Virus record (IMG/VR): IMGVR_UViG_3300033551_000012
Coordinates: 1-41,317 of that record
DNA: 41,317 nt
DNA from: a virus
Strand: one strand, 5' to 3'
Positions within the stretch are counted from its first letter, which is position 1; every line of letters begins with the position of its first letter. The notes beneath the pieces were generated by a model. That model was not told where the DNA came from. It saw only the letters and a list, made by a program, of their open reading frames with translations, and searched no databases. The position numbers and the translations under genes are program-made. Shown piece by piece: positions 1 through 6,519 of the stretch.

Positions 1-64
1 GATGTACCGCAGTTCTTTATCTGGCGGTTGACCTGGTTGCCCGAGAAACAGAAATACGAAAAGA
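1..64. repeat. 64-bp perfect inverted repeat, arm 1 (left contig end)
   Basis: Bases 1-64 are the exact reverse complement of 3498-3561, and the match stops at base 65. The partner arm lies inside the 5' part of the primase-helicase gene, where it is plainly coding, so this copy is the secondary one. A perfect inverted match beginning at base 1 is typical of an assembly or amplification chimera. A real terminal inverted duplication is the less likely alternative. Confidence 0.9.
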
Positions 65-147
65 TTAAAAGATTCAGCCCCACCCCTCCCTATCTCTATC
101 TTTCGCATCTGAATCTCTATCTCCCTATCTCCAAATGCGAATCGAAC
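65..147. other. Left-end non-coding stretch rich in GATAGAG-like hexamers
   Basis: On the minus strand this stretch contains several imperfect copies of GATAGAG/GGAGATAG between the end of the small gene at 148-342 and the left-end inverted repeat. The same hexamer forms a long pure tandem array at the other end of the window. The two ends therefore probably belong to one region upstream of the small terminase gene, perhaps the packaging site. I see no convincing gene here. Confidence 0.5.
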
Positions 148-342
148 TCATCTAGTGCGAGGTGGATAGGCTATCCCGTCTCGCACAGGCGTTGGTACCA
201 TCGGGATCTCGATCTTCACCGATGGGACACGCCCACCATCTACGCTATTGCAAGCCTCAACAGCAATCACGCCTTCCAGCTTCTCGCCGTTGTCCAGATA
301 GACAACAGTCTCATCCCCGAATACCACCTTAGCGATACGCAT
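148..342 (-). CDS. Small conserved-looking phage protein, 64 aa, unknown function
   Basis: The product begins MRIAKVVFGDETVVYLDNGE and ends in a Pro/Arg-rich tail. It looks like a compact beta-rich domain, and I do not recognise the family. The start at 342 is chosen because GGAGGG lies 8 bases upstream; a longer frame would run out of frame through the HNH gene. It overlaps the 3' end of the HNH gene by 14 bases, so the two are probably translationally coupled. After circularisation it would sit between the HNH endonuclease and the small terminase gene, so a role near packaging is possible but not shown. Confidence 0.75.
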   Translation of the reverse strand: MRIAKVVFGDETVVYLDNGEKLEGVIAVEACNSVDGGRVPSVKIEIPMVPTPVRDGIAYPPRTR

Positions 343-631
343 TGCCAAACCCTCCATCCTCGGTTGCAGTCTTGGTGCTGTGGCAAGGCTTGCACAGGGC
401 CTGCCAGTTGTCCACGTTCCAGAACAGCGCATGATCGCCACGGTGCGGCTTGATGTGGTCCACTTCCTTTGCCGGTACCACACGCCCAGCACGCTCGCAG
501 TGCACGCACAGCGGATGCTCTCGCAGGTACGCCAGCGCAGCCTTGCGCCACTCCCCATCATAGCCCCGGGCCGTTGATGACTCGCGCTTGCTCGGCGGGA
601 TGATCTTCAGTGGTCGTCGCTTGGTAGGCAT
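329..631 (-). CDS. HNH homing-type endonuclease, packaging-associated
   Basis: This 100-residue protein has a complete HNH fold signature: CVHC at about residues 41-44, the catalytic DHI at about 58-60, an Asn near 75, and CKPCH at about 81-85. The two CxxC pairs should bind a structural zinc and the HNH residues a catalytic metal. HNH proteins encoded next to the terminase genes in HK97-like phages assist TerL in cutting DNA during cos packaging; that role is inferred from the family. In this linear view the gene is at the far left, but after circularisation it lies directly upstream of terS. The ATG at 631 has GGGAA upstream. Confidence 0.92.
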   Translation of the reverse strand: MPTKRRPLKIIPPSKRESSTARGYDGEWRKAALAYLREHPLCVHCERAGRVVPAKEVDHIKPHRGDHALFWNVDNWQALCKPCHSTKTATEDGGFGNAYR

Positions 632-765
632 AGGTTCCCATCCATATCGCGTTGGGGTTGCTCGGTACCATCATCTGCCAGGGCTTCTATCAGCATCGCT
701 AGCAGCTGGTTGGTTCTCTGCTGTTCCTGTATCAACCGCTCTATCTGTATCTCTATCTTTTCCAT
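607..765 (-). CDS. 52-aa coiled-coil-like small protein
   Basis: The ATG at 765 is preceded by GGAGAGGAA, a strong ribosome-binding site, and the frame runs 52 codons to a TGA at 607. The product starts MEKIEIQIERLIQEQQRTNQ and looks like one amphipathic helix, probably a coiled coil, with an acidic C-terminus. It overlaps the start of the HNH gene by 25 bases. The codons for IEIQIE are the same GATAGAG-type hexamers found at the window ends. The function is unknown. The good ribosome-binding site and tight overlap argue that it is real. Confidence 0.7.
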   Translation of the reverse strand: MEKIEIQIERLIQEQQRTNQLLAMLIEALADDGTEQPQRDMDGNLCLPSDDH

Positions 766-1038
766 TTCCTCTCCACCTATCTCGCATTGTACGCATGTGC
801 TTCATCAGCCACGCTCTACGCTTTTCACATCCTTCACACATTGGTCACGCTCCCACGCCGGCCCAAAAGGTAACGAAGTAACGGGTAACGAGTGGTTTTG
901 GGTCCGCTGGCGCCATACACGAGACATATGTCTCATACCATTATTTCTATTGCTGCTCGCATGCGGAACACAGTATTACTTGTTACCTTGTTACCTTTTT
1001 AATAAAAATATAATAAAAACAAGGGTTTGAGCGGGTAA
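766..1038. other. Non-coding interval with iterons, palindrome and AT-rich core
   Basis: No credible gene is present on either strand. The interval holds GGTAAC repeats in both orientations, the perfect palindrome GAGACATATGTCTC at 921-934 and an A/T tract at about 996-1022. These are annotated separately as a candidate replication origin. Confidence 0.7.
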
Positions 1039-1081
1039 CTAGCTGGGTAACGAGTGGGTAACAAGTTCGCCGCTCGTTACC
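869..1081. repeat. GGTAAC iteron cluster with AT-rich core: candidate replication origin
   Basis: The hexamer GGTAAC, in either orientation, occurs at 869-874, 884-889, 982-987, 990-995, 1034-1039, 1046-1051, 1057-1062 and 1076-1081, with a partial GTAAC at 878-882. Five plus-oriented copies and three minus-oriented ones flank an A/T-only run around 996-1020 that could serve as an unwinding element. A longer unit, GGGTAACGAGTGG, is present at 883 and 1045. The last repeats overlap the 3' end of the primase-helicase gene. Iterons plus an AT-rich tract beside a primase gene are typical of phage and plasmid origins, but origin function is inferred. Confidence 0.55.
921..934. promoter_or_regulatory. 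Perfect 14-bp palindrome in the iteron region
   Basis: GAGACATATGTCTC is self-complementary and lies between the two iteron groups. It could bind a dimeric protein involved in initiation or transcription control. No cognate protein can be assigned from sequence. Confidence 0.5.
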
Positions 1082-3594
1082 GTTGAATCCAGTTTTTCCC
1101 GGATAGAATCGTTGTCTATCTTCCCTATCACCCAAACCCGATGCGGAATCCCTCTCCATTTGATTTGCTGCTTGATAGCTCGGTACCCGAGGTCACCCAG
1201 CATTTTGGATAGAGCGCTGGTCTTTGGAATCTCTATCCCCTCTGCCATGCACACCATCTTCATCGCTTTAGTAAGGCAAGCGCTCGATAGAACCTGCGGA
1301 TGCACGCCGTACGCCCCCGTGGCTATCACTTGGCGAGCGATAGCGTGCGCCTCATCCTCGCCAGATACACGCATTTCGTGCTTTTCAGGTGTATCTGGTG
1401 CGTGCCCGTTAGGATCGAACCAGGCCGGTATCTGCATCTCAGTGAGCCATTTGCGCACCTGCCCAGGATGCTGCTGGCACAGGCTGAACACCTTGTCGAA
1501 CTTTTCCCCCAGTTCCTTCACGGTCAGGGCGTTGTTTGCCACGGCGCAGTCGAGGGCGCAGCTGTAGGGGCTGAACACCACGAACCAGCGCCGGTCGTTT
1601 TCCTCAAGGGGTACCGCATCGTTGAAATTGGTGAAGGCGATGAAATTGCTGATGTTGATGATCGGCAGTAGGCCCTTGCCCTTCCGGTTGATGGTGATAC
1701 GACTGTTGGTGACGTTATCCTTGAAGGCGTTGGCGATGACGTACCGCTGTTTCCCGTCCATCTTCAATTCTTCCATGCTGATGACGCAGGCACCGTGCGC
1801 CCAGTCCGTAAAGCCCCCGGTGTTCATCACCACCGCAGGGCCTACCGACGACACGTTGCGTTCGCCCATGGCAGCCCCGAGCACGCTGGTAATGATCGAC
1901 TTGCCGTCACCGGGGACACCCTTCAGAATCGGCGCCCAGCGCACTTTCACGCCGGGGTTCTGCACGTTGTAGGCCAGCCAGGCCAGCAGCTGACCATAGA
2001 CTTCCTGGCGGTGGTCGCAGAATGCTTGCAGCATGGTCGCGAAGGTCTTGATGCCCTCGATCCCCTCAGCCGTGTAATCCTCAAGCGCTGGAAGGCTCTC
2101 GGGGGTGTACAGGTTGGCGAACGTGCGGCCCTGGTAGGTGAACAGGGGATCGAATTTGGGGACGTACATCATGTCATGCACCGTCGGCATGCCCCAGCGC
2201 TCCAGCGACCACCTGGCCGCGTCTTCCTTGTCCCCGTTCTGCTTGGTGGGCATATAGCGGTTGAAATCGGCCTGGAAGCTGGTCCGGCTCAATTCCGTCG
2301 CACTGCGCACATGGAAAAAGGTATCGGACCGCCGCACATACACGTGCTCGCTCACGAACGGGAGCGCATCGGGGTTTACCGGCTCGCTGCTGGCAGGTTT
2401 GGCACACGCCACCATCAGGCGGGCAGCTGTGATGGTTACCGGTATCTGGAAATCCTTCAGACGGTCCTTCACCATTACGGCCAGGCGGTCGCGGTCGAGC
2501 ATGCCCACCGTGCCGTCAGCAGCGATCCCCGGAATAACCTCATTGCGCAGTTCGTCTTCCTCGGCCCGTGCAATGCGCTCGATCCAGTTCTGACTTGCGG
2601 CCTTGCCCGCTTCGTCCACGGTAGAGGTCAACGGGGGAGGGGGTTCCTTGTCCACCAGCACCCGCGACACGCCCGAGCAGGCCCGCGCAATGGTGAAGCC
2701 AAGGTATGTGGTATCGCGGCGCGGACTATCCCACTTGTCGCGCACCAGGGCACTCTGACGCATCAGGCGCTCAATGCGGGGAGCATCACAGCCCGTCCAG
2801 AACGCCAGCTGCATCGCAAGCGCGCCGTCAGCCTCGGATTCCCCATACGGTTCGCCCTGCGGGAATGCAATGCGCAGCTTGGCCACGTTCCCTTCCCAAA
2901 GGTCGCGGAATGTTGCCTTGTTGCCGAAAACCCCCTCTACGCTTTGACTTTGCAGTGCCCTGCGCAGCAGTTCGGCGTCATCGGTAGGCCCACGCCACTC
3001 GGGACGCGGCCCGCTACCCCGCTGCTCCAAGGGTATCCAGGGCAGGAAGTGAGGAACGATATAGGCCATCGCGTTCGAATGGTCCACATCCGCACAGCCT
3101 TCAGCCTGGTCGGTCAAGCCGAACGCAATGCCCCGGTCTTCCGTGTAGAGTTCCAAGCCTGGCCACTGCCCATTCTTGCAACCATGCTCCGGCACGTGAC
3201 CACTGCCAACAATGTGCAGGCCGCGACCGCTCGATGAGAACTCGGTGAATGCACCCGGCAGCGCTTGCAGGAACCAATTGGCCGTGTCGCTCAGCACTCC
3301 TTCAGCGTTCATCACTTCGTCGAGGTCGAGGAACCAGTAGCCGGCTTCCTCTGTCACCCACCAGCCCAGCGTGTATTGAAAGCCGTCGTTGCGGCTGCGC
3401 AGGTTGGCCAGCACGGCCACCGCAGTCTGGTAGGCCATCCAGTTCTTGGGGTTGGCCGCGTCCATGATGAGGTGCGAGCCGCTTGGATAGCACGGGGTCT
3501 TTTCGTATTTCTGTTTCTCGGGCAACCAGGTCAACCGCCAGATAAAGAACTGCGGTACATCGACCAGATCACCCAGCGCGTCAGCTAGGCGCAT
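1039..3594 (-). CDS. Primase-helicase (AEP-like primase plus DUF5906/SF3-like helicase)
   Basis: This 851-residue replication protein has two parts. The N-terminal third shows archaeo-eukaryotic primase (prim-pol) features: YWFLDLDE with the metal-binding Asp pair near residue 90, SSSGRGLHIVG near 120, and LELYTEDRGIAFG near 150. The C-terminal half carries a Walker A motif, GVPGDGKS, near residue 565, a Walker B-like VISMEELKM, and the distal IINISNFIAFTN and ENDRRWFVVF segments of phage/plasmid DUF5906-type helicases. It should unwind DNA and lay down primers for the family-B polymerase encoded at 16004. The start has GAGGG 7 bases upstream and overlaps nothing essential. The stop codon lies within the iteron cluster. 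Confidence 0.9.
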   Translation of the reverse strand: MRLADALGDLVDVPQFFIWRLTWLPEKQKYEKTPCYPSGSHLIMDAANPKNWMAYQTAVAVLANLRSRNDGFQYTLGWWVTEEAGYWFLDLDEVMNAEGVLSDTANWFLQALPGAFTEFSSSGRGLHIVGSGHVPEHGCKNGQWPGLELYTEDRGIAFGLTDQAEGCADVDHSNAMAYIVPHFLPWIPLEQRGSGPRPEWRGPTDDAELLRRALQSQSVEGVFGNKATFRDLWEGNVAKLRIAFPQGEPYGESEADGALAMQLAFWTGCDAPRIERLMRQSALVRDKWDSPRRDTTYLGFTIARACSGVSRVLVDKEPPPPLTSTVDEAGKAASQNWIERIARAEEDELRNEVIPGIAADGTVGMLDRDRLAVMVKDRLKDFQIPVTITAARLMVACAKPASSEPVNPDALPFVSEHVYVRRSDTFFHVRSATELSRTSFQADFNRYMPTKQNGDKEDAARWSLERWGMPTVHDMMYVPKFDPLFTYQGRTFANLYTPESLPALEDYTAEGIEGIKTFATMLQAFCDHRQEVYGQLLAWLAYNVQNPGVKVRWAPILKGVPGDGKSIITSVLGAAMGERNVSSVGPAVVMNTGGFTDWAHGACVISMEELKMDGKQRYVIANAFKDNVTNSRITINRKGKGLLPIINISNFIAFTNFNDAVPLEENDRRWFVVFSPYSCALDCAVANNALTVKELGEKFDKVFSLCQQHPGQVRKWLTEMQIPAWFDPNGHAPDTPEKHEMRVSGEDEAHAIARQVIATGAYGVHPQVLSSACLTKAMKMVCMAEGIEIPKTSALSKMLGDLGYRAIKQQIKWRGIPHRVWVIGKIDNDSIREKLDSTVTSGELVTHSLPS
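3498..3561. repeat. 64-bp perfect inverted repeat, arm 2 (inside primase-helicase gene)
   Basis: This segment is the exact reverse complement of bases 1-64. Here it encodes part of the N-terminus of the primase-helicase, so this arm is the authentic copy. Confidence 0.9.
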
Positions 3595-3597
3595 GGG

Positions 3598-3744
3598 TCA
3601 ACCCTCGGTTTTAGGCTTGGTCGATACCAGTTCTTTCAGCTTGACCTCAATGAAATTGGTCAGGTTGCGATTGTCCTTGGCCGCGAGCGCCTTCAGCTGT
3701 TCCTTAAGCTTGGCGTCGATGTTCATGTGCAATGTTGTTCGCAT
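3598..3744 (-). CDS. Ribbon-helix-helix (Arc/CopG-like) DNA-binding protein
   Basis: The 48-residue product has the ribbon-helix-helix layout: a short beta segment TTLHMNID, then helix KLKEQLKALAAKDNRN, then helix LTNFIEVKLKELV. Such proteins bind DNA as dimers through the paired beta strands and usually repress their own or nearby promoters. The ATG at 3744 gives a protein of normal family length. A longer upstream frame would read through the intrinsic terminator at 3784 and is rejected. It sits just upstream of the primase-helicase gene, so it may control replication functions; that is inferred. Confidence 0.8.
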   Translation of the reverse strand: MRTTLHMNIDAKLKEQLKALAAKDNRNLTNFIEVKLKELVSTKPKTEG

Positions 3745-3783
3745 GTTGTCACCATGTTGTTCGGCAGATGGCCAGCCTAACAA

Positions 3784-3809
3784 AAAGCCCCAGCATCGGC
3801 TAGGGCTTT
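3784..3809 (-). terminator. Intrinsic terminator or attenuator upstream of the RHH gene
   Basis: AAAGCCC and GGGCTTT pair, with an inner AGC/GCT helix and an ATCG loop. On the minus strand the hairpin is followed by TTTTTGTT. It ends transcription of the gene at 3830-4180, or could attenuate transcription starting at the motif at 3811-3826. Confidence 0.8.
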
Positions 3810-3810
3810 G

Positions 3811-3826
3811 AGTGTTACTGTATAAC
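3811..3826 (-). promoter_or_regulatory. Motif shared with the region upstream of terS
   Basis: The minus-strand sequence GTTATACAGTAACACT matches 14 of 16 bases of GTTATAATGTAACACT at 41282-41297, upstream of the small terminase gene. TATA-like cores suggest a promoter or an operator. Position 3811 is immediately before the terminator hairpin. Confidence 0.4.
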
Positions 3827-3829
3827 ATT

Positions 3830-4180
3830 TCAAAAACGGTCAACTGAAAAGGTTTGCCGCTGTTCTTCTTCAAGAACGCTTGGTGTGAGGTTTTCCAGGT
3901 TCAAAAGAACCGTTTTATTTTTCATTAGCCGATGCTTAATGTGCTTTTGCTCCCACTGTTTTCGAAGGCTGTAATAGAGAATGGCATCTTTCATTGTAGA
4001 ATGGCAGTATCTTGGACCAAGTTTAGGCGTCCAACGCTTGCGGCTTTCGTCACTACAAGCATATTCAGAAAGTACCCAATAACCTTCTTTTGTTTCTCTT
4101 AGCAGTTCGAAGCGCTCGACTATTACAGAAACGCTTCCATCCTCATTCCAGCAATCTGAAAGTCTGTAGTGATATTTCAA
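3830..4180 (-). CDS. Unknown AT-rich accessory gene, TTG start
   Basis: The 116-residue product (KYHYRLSDCWNEDGSVSVIV at its N-terminus) is not recognisable. Its sequence is clearly more A/T-rich than the surrounding genes, and it ends just before an intrinsic terminator, which suggests later acquisition as a moron. The TTG start at 4180 is supported by GGAGAG 9 bases upstream and by overlap with the TGA stop of the preceding HTH gene (TTGA), so translation is probably coupled. The C-terminal part is rich in charged residues with Lys/Gln/Glu runs. It may act in host takeover, but nothing in the sequence shows this. Confidence 0.7.
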   Translation of the reverse strand: MKYHYRLSDCWNEDGSVSVIVERFELLRETKEGYWVLSEYACSDESRKRWTPKLGPRYCHSTMKDAILYYSLRKQWEQKHIKHRLMKNKTVLLNLENLTPSVLEEEQRQTFSVDRF

Positions 4181-4638
4181 ATTACACTCTCCAGGGCGGC
4201 TACCCGCGCTTCCAGTTTCTTGATGGTTTCGAGTCTCGTTTCACGATCTTTTCGATGCTCGCCGTTATCGAGCGCTTGCATATGGCGTTTAAGCTGCTCT
4301 CGAAGGATATCCCGCATTTCCACCAGCACTGGGCGGTGCTCATTTCGGTGCGCTGCCAGGTGGACATAAACAGTGGATGATGCGCAGCCCAACTCCATGG
4401 CAATCGCTTCGTACTTGACGCCCTGCGCTCGCAGTTCCTTCATGCGCTCGATGATTTCGGGGCTGTATTTGAACGCCTTATGATTGCGACGGCTGCGGAT
4501 TTTAACGCCTGCCTCACGCAACCTGGTGCTTACCGTCTGGCGGTGACACCCATATGCAGTAGCCAGAGTTTCCAAGCTCTCACCAGCCTCATAGCGCTGC
4601 TTCAGGTCCACTATGGGTAGGTTCTTTCTCTCGAACAT
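4177..4638 (-). CDS. Double helix-turn-helix DNA-binding protein with C-terminal coiled coil
   Basis: This 153-residue protein has two homeodomain-like/resolvase-type HTH units. The first is around residues 19-42 (SLETLATAYGCHRQTVSTRL) and the second around 72-95 (VKYEAIAMELGCASSTVYVH). A basic linker, KIRSRRNHK, lies between them. The last 50 residues form a heptad-rich helix ending LEARVAALESVI, suited to dimerisation. It is probably a phage transcription regulator or DNA-bridging protein. The ATG at 4638 has GGGAG upstream and overlaps the previous gene by 50 bases. Confidence 0.8.
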   Translation of the reverse strand: MFERKNLPIVDLKQRYEAGESLETLATAYGCHRQTVSTRLREAGVKIRSRRNHKAFKYSPEIIERMKELRAQGVKYEAIAMELGCASSTVYVHLAAHRNEHRPVLVEMRDILREQLKRHMQALDNGEHRKDRETRLETIKKLEARVAALESVI

Positions 4639-4921
4639 TTATTTTCTCCCACGCGTATTTGAGTTTCTTGTAGGCCTTGCGGGTTTCAGCCTGTGAGATT
4701 CCCAGTTGCTTTTGCAGGCGTTTGATCTGCTTGCGCAACGCCTCGATTTCGGTTGTTTCACCAGTTGGTGGGGTTGGCACCACCTTGAGCATTGCCGCGT
4801 ATGCCTCAAGCTCTAGCGCCCGCCGGTCAGCAGGTAGCCACGCCGCCCACACGCCCGAGAACTCGGTAAGCATTCGCTCGGTCGGCTTGACCGGCACCAG
4901 CGCCCAACCCTTGGGGATCAC
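4589..4921 (-). CDS. Phage accessory protein with coiled-coil C-terminus, GTG start
   Basis: The 110-residue product begins IPKGWALVPVKPTERMLTEF and continues with an aromatic segment ending AYAAMLKVVP. This layout is common in phage and prophage accessory proteins of unknown role. The second half is a Lys/Glu/Gln-rich coiled coil. I chose the GTG at 4921 over the ATG at 4966 because it overlaps the stop of the upstream gene as GTGA, the coupling pattern used throughout this operon. The function is unknown. Confidence 0.7.
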   Translation of the reverse strand: MIPKGWALVPVKPTERMLTEFSGVWAAWLPADRRALELEAYAAMLKVVPTPPTGETTEIEALRKQIKRLQKQLGISQAETRKAYKKLKYAWEKINVREKEPTHSGPEAAL

Positions 4922-5733
4922 GGCTTGCGTTCCAGGGCGGCGCGGGCTTGCCAAGTGAGCCAGCATGGCTGGGCGTCATGCCAATCGTATTCACCTTCGT
5001 AAAAGCCAGGGGCGAACCCGTCATTCATGCTGGCGTAGTGTTTTTCAAACTCCGCCCGCTCATCGATCTCGACCGGCGCGCGCGCATCAGCAAGGGCCTT
5101 TGCGTAGCCACTTTCCTCGGCGCGACGCAGCTCAAGCTTGTGCTCGTTTGCTTGGCGATGCATCTGCCGGTGCAGCTCGGAATCCTCATTGGCGAACTCG
5201 CGCACTCGCGCTTCCATTGATCGGTACTCCTCGGCATCGATCAGGCATGCGGGCCGCTGAATTTCATGGGAGCCGAAATGAATCGAAGCCGATTCGGAAT
5301 CGGTGAAGTGCTCATTGCAGTGGAAGCAGGTCCAGCCTTTGCACTTCGGCGCGCTCGGCTCTGCGCTGGCGGATAGGGCGGCATCGATGGCCGCCATCAA
5401 CGGGCTATCAGGATAGATCGCGTCGGCCCCCTTGATTCGACGCAGCAGCGCATCCCGCTCGGCAATCTCGGCGCACGCCGCATCCATGGCCAGTTTGTGC
5501 TGTGCGGCTTGGGCATCCCGCTCGGCCAGCTGGGCGCGCAAACTCTCGGTTTCGTGCCAGTATTCGTTGTTCTTACGGCGCATGGATTCAATCTTTGAGT
5601 GCAGCCGCTCAACCTCGCCAGGATCGGCGTGGGTATAGAGCGGTTGGGCTTCTGAATGCGGCTTGGTAGAGTACGTGAGGCCCCCATACAGCCACGCCAC
5701 CGGCTCGCCCTGGTGCTTTTTGTTGTCGTTCAT
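4918..5733 (-). CDS. Ea22-like accessory protein with a C2H2 zinc finger
   Basis: This 271-residue protein is modular. The N-terminus (PVAWLYGG...QPLYTHADP) is the short opening module seen in many phage accessory proteins. Residues ~40-95 form a coiled coil. A classical zinc finger follows at about 134-154 (CFHCNEHFTDSESASIHFGS plus H), with spacing C-x2-C-x12-H-x3-H. Another coiled coil comes next, and then a C-terminal WLTWQARAALE motif. Mosaic proteins of this kind vary between phages and are not essential in lambda. Start and stop overlap both neighbours by 4 bases. Confidence 0.8.
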   Translation of the reverse strand: MNDNKKHQGEPVAWLYGGLTYSTKPHSEAQPLYTHADPGEVERLHSKIESMRRKNNEYWHETESLRAQLAERDAQAAQHKLAMDAACAEIAERDALLRRIKGADAIYPDSPLMAAIDAALSASAEPSAPKCKGWTCFHCNEHFTDSESASIHFGSHEIQRPACLIDAEEYRSMEARVREFANEDSELHRQMHRQANEHKLELRRAEESGYAKALADARAPVEIDERAEFEKHYASMNDGFAPGFYEGEYDWHDAQPCWLTWQARAALERKP

Positions 5734-6035
5734 TCGTCTTCATCCTCAGCTAATAGGGCTTCAATTTCGCCCTGCAATTGCATTAACCGCAGCGCTTTTG
5801 CGGTGGGAACAATATGGTGCCGTGGCAAACTGAAGAAGTCGTCCGGCAACCGGTGGGCGTGCTCCAGCAGTGCGGTTAACATTTCCCGCCAGTCGTCAAA
5901 GTCGTGCTGCTTACACAGCTTGTTGATGGCGTCGCGGGTGGCCTTGAGCGTCGGCAACGTGTAGTTCTTGACACCAAGCGCTTTGTCCTTGGCGTACTTT
6001 TCGGCCTTCTTTGTTTGGTTGGATTTAGCGGCCAT
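5730..6035 (-). CDS. Small unknown protein, 101 aa, possibly DNA-binding
   Basis: The N-terminus is strongly basic (MAAKSNQTKKAEKYAKDK) and is followed by helical segments (ATRDAINKLCKQHDFDDW). The C-terminus is acidic (ALLAEDEDE). This charge layout would suit a small nucleic-acid-binding or regulatory protein, but I recognise no family. The ATG at 6035 overlaps the stop of the membrane-protein gene upstream as TAATG, and its TGA overlaps the next start. Confidence 0.65.
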   Translation of the reverse strand: MAAKSNQTKKAEKYAKDKALGVKNYTLPTLKATRDAINKLCKQHDFDDWREMLTALLEHAHRLPDDFFSLPRHHIVPTAKALRLMQLQGEIEALLAEDEDE

Positions 6036-6181
6036 TACAGTTGCACCACAAACAGTAAAATGCTGATGATCACAGCAATGGAAATTGATAGCGGTTCTCT
6101 TATGATAAGTTCTGCAATAACCCTTACCAAGGCAACCAATCCAAAACCTAACAAAAGCGCTACAAGCAATTTAGTGGTCAT
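6035..6181 (-). CDS. 48-aa protein with two transmembrane helices
   Basis: This short frame starts MTTKLLVALLLGFGLVALVR, has a brief charged turn (AELIIREPL), and ends in a second hydrophobic helix SISIAVIISILLFVVQL. It is therefore an inner-membrane hairpin. AAAGGG lies upstream of the ATG at 6181 and the stop overlaps the next start (TAATG). It could be an early membrane-acting protein such as a superinfection or host-takeover factor; the role is unknown. Confidence 0.7.
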   Translation of the reverse strand: MTTKLLVALLLGFGLVALVRVIAELIIREPLSISIAVIISILLFVVQL

Positions 6182-6359
6182 TGTAAATAGCCCTTTCGAT
6201 GCGCTTAACCATTGACTTGATCAGGAATGTGGGCACCCGCATCCCTATGTACATGCGCGAGTTAAATGCAAGGCCATACTCCATACCAGTCCCAGCGTCT
6301 GCGATCAACCAGACTATTCCCGGTTTGTTGCCAGGCTCACACCACCATTCAATCTTCAA
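6171..6359 (-). CDS. Unknown 62-aa protein, TTG start
   Basis: The product begins LKIEWWCEPGNKPGIVWLIA (first residue read as Met) and looks like a small beta-rich domain ending in a basic helix (KSMVKRIERAIYNDH). The TTG at 6359 is preceded by AAGAAGG and overlaps the stop of the upstream 56-aa gene (TTGAAGATTGA). An earlier TTG at 6401 lies inside that gene and lacks a ribosome-binding site. I do not recognise the family. Confidence 0.6.
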   Translation of the reverse strand: MKIEWWCEPGNKPGIVWLIADAGTGMEYGLAFNSRMYIGMRVPTFLIKSMVKRIERAIYNDH

Positions 6360-6519
6360 GTTTATATACCTTCTTGAAAGTGAGAGTGGACCCGTCAGCA
6401 AAGTAGAAAATCACCTTGTCTTCACCGAACGGTGCGTCACGGTACTCCATCTTCGCAATGGCGCATGCATATGGGTCTGGCATGCTGCGCACTTTATCTG
6501 CGATAGTTGGGTTGTTCAT
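6349..6519 (-). CDS. Unknown 56-aa protein
   Basis: The ATG at 6519 overlaps the stop of the upstream gene (TGATG), and the frame runs 56 codons. The product has an N-terminal helix (NNPTIADKVRSMPDPYACAI) and then beta-like segments (KVIFYFADGSTLTFKKVYKL). It is compact, soluble and unrecognised. Tight overlaps on both sides support it. Confidence 0.65.
   Translation of the reverse strand: MNNPTIADKVRSMPDPYACAIAKMEYRDAPFGEDKVIFYFADGSTLTFKKVYKLED

Noticed and set aside
1-108. Minus-strand frame starting MRKIEIGRGGAESF and running off the left edge
   Set aside because: More than half of it lies in the 64-bp inverted copy of the primase-helicase gene, so it is probably an artefact of the contig end.
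1795-3237. 480-codon plus-strand open frame antisense to the primase-helicase gene
   Set aside because: The minus-strand gene has clear primase and helicase motifs. The antisense frame has no recognisable domain and a His/Arg/Gly-rich composition typical of antisense to GC-rich genes. Similar shadows at 8517-9485, 14485-15429 and 35728-36726 were rejected for the same reason.
3812-3832. Possible LexA/SOS box (ACTGTATAACA)
   Set aside because: Only the left half fits the CTG-N10-CAG consensus. The right half lacks CAG.
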